A stretch of 64,000 nucleotides of DNA from Streptomyces bathyalis (lineage in GTDB: Bacteria; Actinomycetota; Actinomycetes; Streptomycetales; Streptomycetaceae), in contig NZ_CP048882.1 of NCBI RefSeq assembly GCF_015910445.1, positions 4,650,001 through 4,714,000 of the forward strand. Direction: 5' to 3'. Position numbers and translations under genes: made by a program. Numbering within the stretch: position 1 is the stretch's first letter; each line of letters starts with the position of its first letter. This document shows, piece by piece, positions 59,701-64,000 of the stretch. The notes under the pieces were generated by a model. The model saw only the letters and a list, made by a program, of their open reading frames with translations. It was not told where the DNA came from and searched no databases.

Positions 59701-60441
59701 TCAGACCGGTTTGCGCCATACGGAGATGTGCTTCGTGGAGTCCTGCGTGAACGGTGCCCCGTCCCAGTCCTCGATGCGACGTTCCAGCTCGAGCCCGGCG
59801 ATCCGTGCCATCAGGTCGAGCTCTGCCGGCCAGGCGTAGCGGTGCCGGGAGCTGTCGCGGCGGTAGCGACCGTCGTCGCCGTCGCGGGTGAAGTGGTGGG
59901 AGACAAGAGTCTGCTCCACCAGGTCGAAGGTGTCGAAGCCGAGATGCTGCTCAGAGACGTCGAACGGCACCGCGACCTGGCCGGGCGGCAAGAACCGCAA
60001 CGGTGGCACGCCCAGCTCGATGACGAATCGACCCCCGGGCCTCAGATGACGGGCCGCGTTGCGGAAACACTCGACCTGCTCGTCCTGGGTGAGCAAGTTC
60101 GTGATGGTGTTGTAGACGACATAGACCAGGCTGAACTCGCCGGAGACCACGGTGGTTGCCATGTCCCCGATGGCAACCGGGAGCGTGTCCTCGTCGACCT
60201 TGCGCCGCAGAACCGCTGCCATGTGCTCGGACAGTTCGATACCGACCACCGGCACGCCACGTTCCCGGAGCGGGACCCCCACTCGTCCGGTTCCGATGGC
60301 GAACTCCAGCGCCCGGCCCGTTCCGGCGAGTTCGGCGAGGAAGGCGAGAGCCGGTCCGAGTACGTCGGCCGACGACCTCTCAGCCTCCGCGGCGTCGTAG
60401 CGCTCAGCGGTCTCACGGGTCCACAGCTCACTGCTCGTCAC
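59701..60441 (-). CDS. Class I SAM-dependent methyltransferase
   Basis: A 246-residue methyltransferase. Motif I is LEFAIGTGRVGVPL, motif post-I is VVGIELSEHM, followed by MATTVVSGEFSLVYVVYNTITNLLTQDEQVECFRNAARHLRPGGRFVIELG, the usual core. Substrate unknown. It is the first gene right of tRNA-Ala and points toward it. Nothing in the sequence ties it firmly to the racemase operon upstream. Confidence 0.85.
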   Translation of the reverse strand: MTSSELWTRETAERYDAAEAERSSADVLGPALAFLAELAGTGRALEFAIGTGRVGVPLRERGVPVVGIELSEHMAAVLRRKVDEDTLPVAIGDMATTVVSGEFSLVYVVYNTITNLLTQDEQVECFRNAARHLRPGGRFVIELGVPPLRFLPPGQVAVPFDVSEQHLGFDTFDLVEQTLVSHHFTRDGDDGRYRRDSSRHRYAWPAELDLMARIAGLELERRIEDWDGAPFTQDSTKHISVWRKPV

Positions 60442-60680
60442 GGGCGGCCACTCTGCCGGTTGCCGTGCGGCCTTGTCGACGCATTTACCTCAGTTCTGGA
60501 CGAGGCGCCCAGGAGCGACGGACTCGGGGACGTCTGACTTCTCGTCGGCAGGGGCGTGACGGTGGGCTTCGCGCCAACTGGGCTGCCCCGGCCGGCGGTC
60601 GATGCGATCCACGGTGCGTGCGCGAGTCGTGGAGCGCCCCCGAACTCGGTTCGGGCGCCGCCGTCCGCGTCCGTGCCCGC

Positions 60681-61814
60681 TCACGAAGGCGCGAGGTCGT
60701 TGTGGCCCGTGTGGTGGCGGGGGAGGCGGGATCGGCAGCCGAAGCCGGTGACGATGTCGTAGCTGACGGTGCCGAGGGTCGCGGCCCACGCGTCGGCGGT
60801 GGGGGCGTCGTCCCGGCCGTCGCCGAGGACGGTGACGACATCCCCGGCGGCGACGGGCAGGTCGCCGCAGTCGACGACGCACTGGTCCATGGAGATCCGG
60901 CCGGCGATCGGTCTGGGGACGCCGTGGACCAGGACCCGGCCCGCGGTGCCTGCCGCGCGGGGAAGGCCGTCGCCGTAGCCGAGGGGCACCACGGCGAGGG
61001 TGGCGGGGCGGTCGGTGGTGTAGTCGTGGGCGTAGGAGACGCCGCAGCCGGCCGGTACCCGCTTGGTCATCAGCACCCGGGCCCGGACGGTCATGGCCGG
61101 GCGTAGGCCGAAGTCGCGGCCCGGCATGGGCGGCAGGCCGTAGACGGCGGAGCCGACGCGGACGAGGTCGAGGTGCGTGGCGGGGGCGGCGAGGGCCGCG
61201 GCGGAGTTGGCTATGTGGCGCAGCGGGGGGTGGAGGCCGACCGACCGCAGGTCCTCCAGGGCCTCGGCGAAGAGGCTCAACTGCCGTACGCAGACAGGGT
61301 CTTCGGGGCGGTCCGTGTGCACCAGGTGGCTCCATGCCCCGACCGTCTCGACCAGGCCGTCCGCCTGGGTCTTCGCGGTGGCCTCCGCGAGCGTGAGCCA
61401 GTGCTCGGGCCTTGCGCCGCCGCGGCAAAGGCCGGTGTCGGCCTTGAGGTGCACGGCGGCAGGCCGGCCCGCGATGCGGGCGGCGGCACGTACCTCGGCC
61501 AGTTCGTCGAGGGAGGATACGGACAGCTCGACGCCGGCGGCCACGGCCTCGGCCCGTGGCATCCCGGGCCCCACCAGCCAGGCCAGGACAGGGGCCGTGA
61601 ACCCTGCCGTCCGCAGGCTCATGGCCTCCGCGAGGGTGGCGACGCCGAGCCGGTCGGCGCCCGCCTCGAGTGCGGCGCGGGCGACCTCCGGTGATCCGTG
61701 GCCGTAGGCGTCGGCCTTGACGACGGCCATCACCTGGGACGTGGTGGCGGCCCTGACCCGGGTGACGTTGTGCCGTACGGCGTCGAGGTCGACCCGTATC
61801 TCCGCCTGCCACAT
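60681..61814 (-). CDS. Alanine racemase
   Basis: A 377-residue PLP enzyme. The N-terminal barrel has the PLP Lys in VMAVVKADAYGHG near residue 35; HLKADTGLCRGG, HIANSAAAL, VRVGSAVYGLPP and the C-terminal catalytic Tyr region GVSYAHDYTTDRPATLAVVPLGYGDGLPR with ISMDQCVVD follow. It racemises L-alanine, or a similar amino acid such as serine. It is last in an operon with rhodanese and ATP-grasp genes (TGATG coupling), so it is probably a dedicated biosynthetic or resistance copy rather than the housekeeping racemase. The start at 61814 gives MWQAEIR. Confidence 0.92.
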   Translation of the reverse strand: MWQAEIRVDLDAVRHNVTRVRAATTSQVMAVVKADAYGHGSPEVARAALEAGADRLGVATLAEAMSLRTAGFTAPVLAWLVGPGMPRAEAVAAGVELSVSSLDELAEVRAAARIAGRPAAVHLKADTGLCRGGARPEHWLTLAEATAKTQADGLVETVGAWSHLVHTDRPEDPVCVRQLSLFAEALEDLRSVGLHPPLRHIANSAAALAAPATHLDLVRVGSAVYGLPPMPGRDFGLRPAMTVRARVLMTKRVPAGCGVSYAHDYTTDRPATLAVVPLGYGDGLPRAAGTAGRVLVHGVPRPIAGRISMDQCVVDCGDLPVAAGDVVTVLGDGRDDAPTADAWAATLGTVSYDIVTGFGCRSRLPRHHTGHNDLAPS

Positions 61815-62239
61815 CACTGCGCGGGGGCCGGGGAAGGCGCGCAGGCCGTTTCGTAGCCGGCGCGCTGCCAGTACTCGAGTCCGCCGATCATCTCCTTGAC
61901 CCGGAAGCCGTGTTCGGCCAGCCGGGCCGCCGCGCGGGTGCCGGCGTTGCACCCGGGCCCCCAGCCGTACGTGACGTACACGGTGTCCTTCGGCAGTGCG
62001 GCCAGAGCGGCGTCAGTCATCTCCTGGTGCGCGAAGGACCGTGCGCCGGGGATGTGGCAGCGGTCGTGGTCCGTGCGGCGGCGGCTGTCGAGCAGTACGA
62101 ATCCGGCGGCCCCGGCGGCCAGGTCGCAGTGGACGTCGTAGGGGTCCGTCTCGCAGGCCAGCCTGATGTCGCGGAAGTGGCGCAGGGCGTCCCGGGGTTC
62201 GGCCGGGGGAGTGCCGAGCACTCGCGTGTTCTCGTGCAC
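61814..62239 (-). CDS. Single-domain rhodanese-like protein
   Basis: A 141-residue rhodanese domain. It has FVLLDSRRRTDHDRCHIPGARS, the active-site loop GPGCNAGTRAA with the catalytic Cys (CxxGxR), and GFRVKEMIGGLEYW. Such proteins carry persulfide sulfur to acceptors. The GTG at 62239 has GAGGAG 6 bases upstream; a GTG at 62251 would overlap the ATP-grasp stop. It couples to the racemase gene by TGATG. Unlike many rhodaneses the loop contains an extra Gly-Pro before Cys. Confidence 0.85.
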   Translation of the reverse strand: MHENTRVLGTPPAEPRDALRHFRDIRLACETDPYDVHCDLAAGAAGFVLLDSRRRTDHDRCHIPGARSFAHQEMTDAALAALPKDTVYVTYGWGPGCNAGTRAAARLAEHGFRVKEMIGGLEYWQRAGYETACAPSPAPAQ

Positions 62240-62247
62240 AGCGCTCC

Positions 62248-63501
62248 TCACTGCCGGTAGGTGACGGGCGTGTAGTGGGCGAACCGCTGGAAGTCCCGGT
62301 AGATGGCCTCGTAGTCCTTGTTCCAGACGAGGAAGGTCCCGCCGTTGTCGGACAGCGACTCGCCCTGGCCGATGACCTGGCCGGGACGCAGCTTCCAGCT
62401 CATCTCGTAGTCGCTCTCGATGTCCGGTTCGACGAGGCTCTCCACGACTCCGGCGCGCTTGGGCAGTACGCCGTCGTAGCAGTAGATCTGCTCGCCGTCG
62501 TACGGCTCGGACTCCAGGCCCGACTCGATCTCCACGGACAGATTGACCAGCGCCACGCCGTAGTTGCGCTGCATCGCCTCCACGCCGGCCATGCCCTTGA
62601 AGCGGGCGGCCACTTCGAGGAAGACCAGTTCGTCGTCGGCGGTCCGGAACAGCTCCAGATGGGAGGCGCCGTCGGGGCGGCCCAGGGCGTCAAGTGCCCG
62701 CTCGCCGAAGGCGATCATGCGGGGAACGCGGGGGTCGGAGTCGATCAGGTTGACGTCGACGTTGGTGCGGCCCTCCTGTACCTGGGTCGAGTTCACCAGG
62801 TACTCGGTGACGCCGGCGAACACCGAACTCCCGCCCTGGGAGACGATGTTGACGCTGTACATCGTCCCCTTGACGAACTCCTCGTACTCGTAGGGGCGGT
62901 GGAAGCCACCGGCCGTCGCCGCGTCGTGGTCGGCGCGGGAGGAGATCATGAAGACGCCGTCGGCGGAGTTGCCGTCGACCGGCTTCAGCACGAAGGGCAG
63001 CCCGACCTCGTCGGCGATCTTCGCGTAGTAGGCGGCCGGGTCGGCTCCGGCGGCCTCCGTGTCGTAGCGGCCGAACGCCGGGACGCGGACGCCGGCGGCC
63101 CGCACCCTCTCCTTCATCAGGCACTTGTCGCGGAACGGCAGGATGTCCTCGTAGCGAGGGCCGGACAGGCCGAACTCTCCCCGGAGTTCGGCGGCGAGGA
63201 GCAGATTGCGCTCGTCGTAGCAGAGGATCGCCAGGTCCTCGCGGGAGGTCTCCTCCAGCAGGCCGTGGATCAGTGTGCGGGCACGGTCGCGGTCGATGAG
63301 CGAGGACTCGGCGACGGTCGGATCGGGCTGGCCGCACGGCAGCACATGGATCTCGTCGAGGTACGCGCGCTGGGCGTCGGTGACGTTGTCGACGTCGTAC
63401 TCGGAGTACATCCCGATGAAACGGGCGTTCTCCGGTGCCTTGAGCAGGTCGTGGCGGAACGCGCCGGAACCGCGCGTGGAGATCATGACAACGGTCTTCA
63501 C
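62248..63501 (-). CDS. ATP-grasp ligase
   Basis: A 417-residue ATP-grasp enzyme. It has a pre-grasp domain (1-110), DKCLMKERVRAAGVRVPAFGRY, the ATP-binding loop FVLKPVDGNSADGVFMI, the EFVKGTMYSVNIV motif and metal-binding HLELF...LVFLEVAARFKGMAG. Proteins of this kind join an amino acid or other carboxylate to an amine through an acyl-phosphate. With an alanine racemase next to it, a D-amino-acid-containing dipeptide is a reasonable guess, not a demonstration. It overlaps or nearly touches the rhodanese gene and follows an MFS gene by 78 bp. Confidence 0.88.
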   Translation of the reverse strand: MKTVVMISTRGSGAFRHDLLKAPENARFIGMYSEYDVDNVTDAQRAYLDEIHVLPCGQPDPTVAESSLIDRDRARTLIHGLLEETSREDLAILCYDERNLLLAAELRGEFGLSGPRYEDILPFRDKCLMKERVRAAGVRVPAFGRYDTEAAGADPAAYYAKIADEVGLPFVLKPVDGNSADGVFMISSRADHDAATAGGFHRPYEYEEFVKGTMYSVNIVSQGGSSVFAGVTEYLVNSTQVQEGRTNVDVNLIDSDPRVPRMIAFGERALDALGRPDGASHLELFRTADDELVFLEVAARFKGMAGVEAMQRNYGVALVNLSVEIESGLESEPYDGEQIYCYDGVLPKRAGVVESLVEPDIESDYEMSWKLRPGQVIGQGESLSDNGGTFLVWNKDYEAIYRDFQRFAHYTPVTYRQ

Positions 63502-63579
63502 GGTGTCTCGCTTCGCTAGAACGGGTTGCGCTCGGGCAGGAGCCGGCGGCGGGCGGCGGGGCCCGCCGGGCCGGGAGGG

Positions 63580-64000
63580 TCAGGGGGCGGTGTTGGCGGC
63601 GGGCTCGGTCGGCGCCGCCTTGTCCGCCTGGTCCGGGTCTGCGTCGTCCACGGGGCCCGCGGCGGGGCGGGCGATCATCCGCTCCAGCCACATGAGCATC
63701 GGCACGGCGACCGCGCTGAGCGCGATCAGGAACATCAGCGGCAGCACCGCCTGGCGTGCCAGCAGGAAGGTGAAGATCGCCGGGGCCGTCACCTGCCCGA
63801 ACGTCCAGGACAGCTGGTAGAGCGCCAGATAGCGGCCGCGTACGTGCTCGGGGGCCAGGTCGACGCTGAGCTGGTCGCCCGGTGCGGCCGAGACCGTCTC
63901 GCCCACCGACAGCACGATCATCGCCAGGAACAGTCCCGGCACCACGGCCCACACCGGAGCGATGTCCATCAGCGCGAACAGGGCGAACGCCAGCACGTTG
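63580..64000 (-). CDS. MFS transporter, C-terminal part (runs off the window)
   Basis: The last 140 or so residues of a major facilitator transporter; the gene starts beyond the right end. Helices MLAFALFALMDIAPVW, VVPGLFLAMIVLSVGETV, YQLSWTFGQVTAPAIFTFLL and VLPLMFLIALSAVAVPMLMWLE are visible, and PEHVRGRYLALYQ is a typical central-loop motif. A Pro/Ala/Asp-rich tail ends the protein. It is the upstream gene of the ATP-grasp operon and could export its product. Confidence 0.82.
   Translation of the reverse strand, partial: NVLAFALFALMDIAPVWAVVPGLFLAMIVLSVGETVSAAPGDQLSVDLAPEHVRGRYLALYQLSWTFGQVTAPAIFTFLLARQAVLPLMFLIALSAVAVPMLMWLERMIARPAAGPVDDADPDQADKAAPTEPAANTAP

Noticed and set aside
1-64000. 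CRISPR arrays
   Set aside because: No series of identical 20-40 bp repeats with unique spacers of even length was seen. The repeat tracts at 22361, 34731, 36343 and 40753 are direct tandem repeats without spacers.
59532-64000. Genomic island inserted at tRNA-Ala
   Set aside because: No second copy of the tRNA-Ala 3' end and no integrase is visible in the window, so an island is possible but unsupported.

Overview
The window is high-GC actinobacterial DNA, most likely a Streptomyces chromosome. The evidence is the group 2 sigma factor HrdD, a SepX/GlpR divisome gene, DUF2637 and 'mobile element transfer' proteins, an OsdK/OsdR (DevS/DevR-type) redox regulon, GTG/TTG/CTG starts and rare TTA codons. 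The window begins just upstream of a diiron oxygenase gene and ends inside an MFS transporter gene.

Layout. (a) 0.05-8.3 kb: an AurF-like diiron N-oxygenase with its ferredoxin/reductase fusion, then three secreted enzymes on the minus strand (family 8 polysaccharide lyase, erythromycin esterase-like protein, PHB-depolymerase-type esterase). (b) About 8.6-9.0 kb: a frameshifted tail of a serine recombinase. (c) 9.09-21.93 kb: a complete actinomycete integrative and conjugative element (AICE) of the pSAM2 type in the 3' half of a tRNA-Arg(CCU) gene. It is bounded by a 45-bp duplication of the tRNA 3' end and carries matching integrase arm-type repeats inside both ends. Its right half is the backbone: SCO3933-like regulator, FtsK/TraB translocase, Spd-type spread proteins, RepSA-like HUH replication initiator, Xis and tyrosine integrase. 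Its left half is cargo that looks like a small defence island: an SRA-like/PD-(D/E)XK restriction-type nuclease, a divergent unknown gene, and a two-gene TIR plus transmembrane-macro-domain pair that I read as a type II Thoeris system. An XRE regulator/monooxygenase operon sits between cargo and backbone.

(d) 22.5-37.5 kb: a stress/hypoxia cluster like the mycobacterial DosR regulon and the Streptomyces OsdKR regulon: DUF1876, nicotinate phosphoribosyltransferase, tandem universal stress protein, zinc alcohol dehydrogenase, a cNMP-binding protein without a DNA-binding domain, an orphan cytochrome oxidase subunit I, alpha/beta hydrolase, DUF2267, epimerase, CBS-BON protein, GAF-GAF histidine kinase and its LuxR-type response regulator, an Rv1733c-like membrane protein and an Acg-type nitroreductase. 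Five similar GGGGCCGAA-type motifs lie in its intergenic regions and are likely binding sites of the regulator.

(e) 37.7-53.9 kb: mostly housekeeping genes: family 3 glycoside hydrolase, WrbA, HrdD, P1 peptidase, MscL, SAF protein, MTA phosphorylase, FmdB-type zinc ribbon with a CIRCE-like operator, MFS exporter, CPA antiporter with an apparent CTG start, penicillin acylase and 5-formyl-THF cyclo-ligase. (f) 53.9-59.3 kb: a plus-strand cluster galU - glp (moeA) - moaC - mogA - rimJ-like - sepX/glpR, joining molybdopterin-type enzymes to the Glp/GlpR division module. (g) 59.46 kb: tRNA-Ala(CGC). Beyond it lie a methyltransferase and a tightly coupled minus-strand operon (MFS exporter - ATP-grasp ligase - rhodanese - alanine racemase) that looks like part of a small natural-product or self-resistance locus cut by the window edge.

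All family calls come from reading motifs in the translated sequence. No database search was run.
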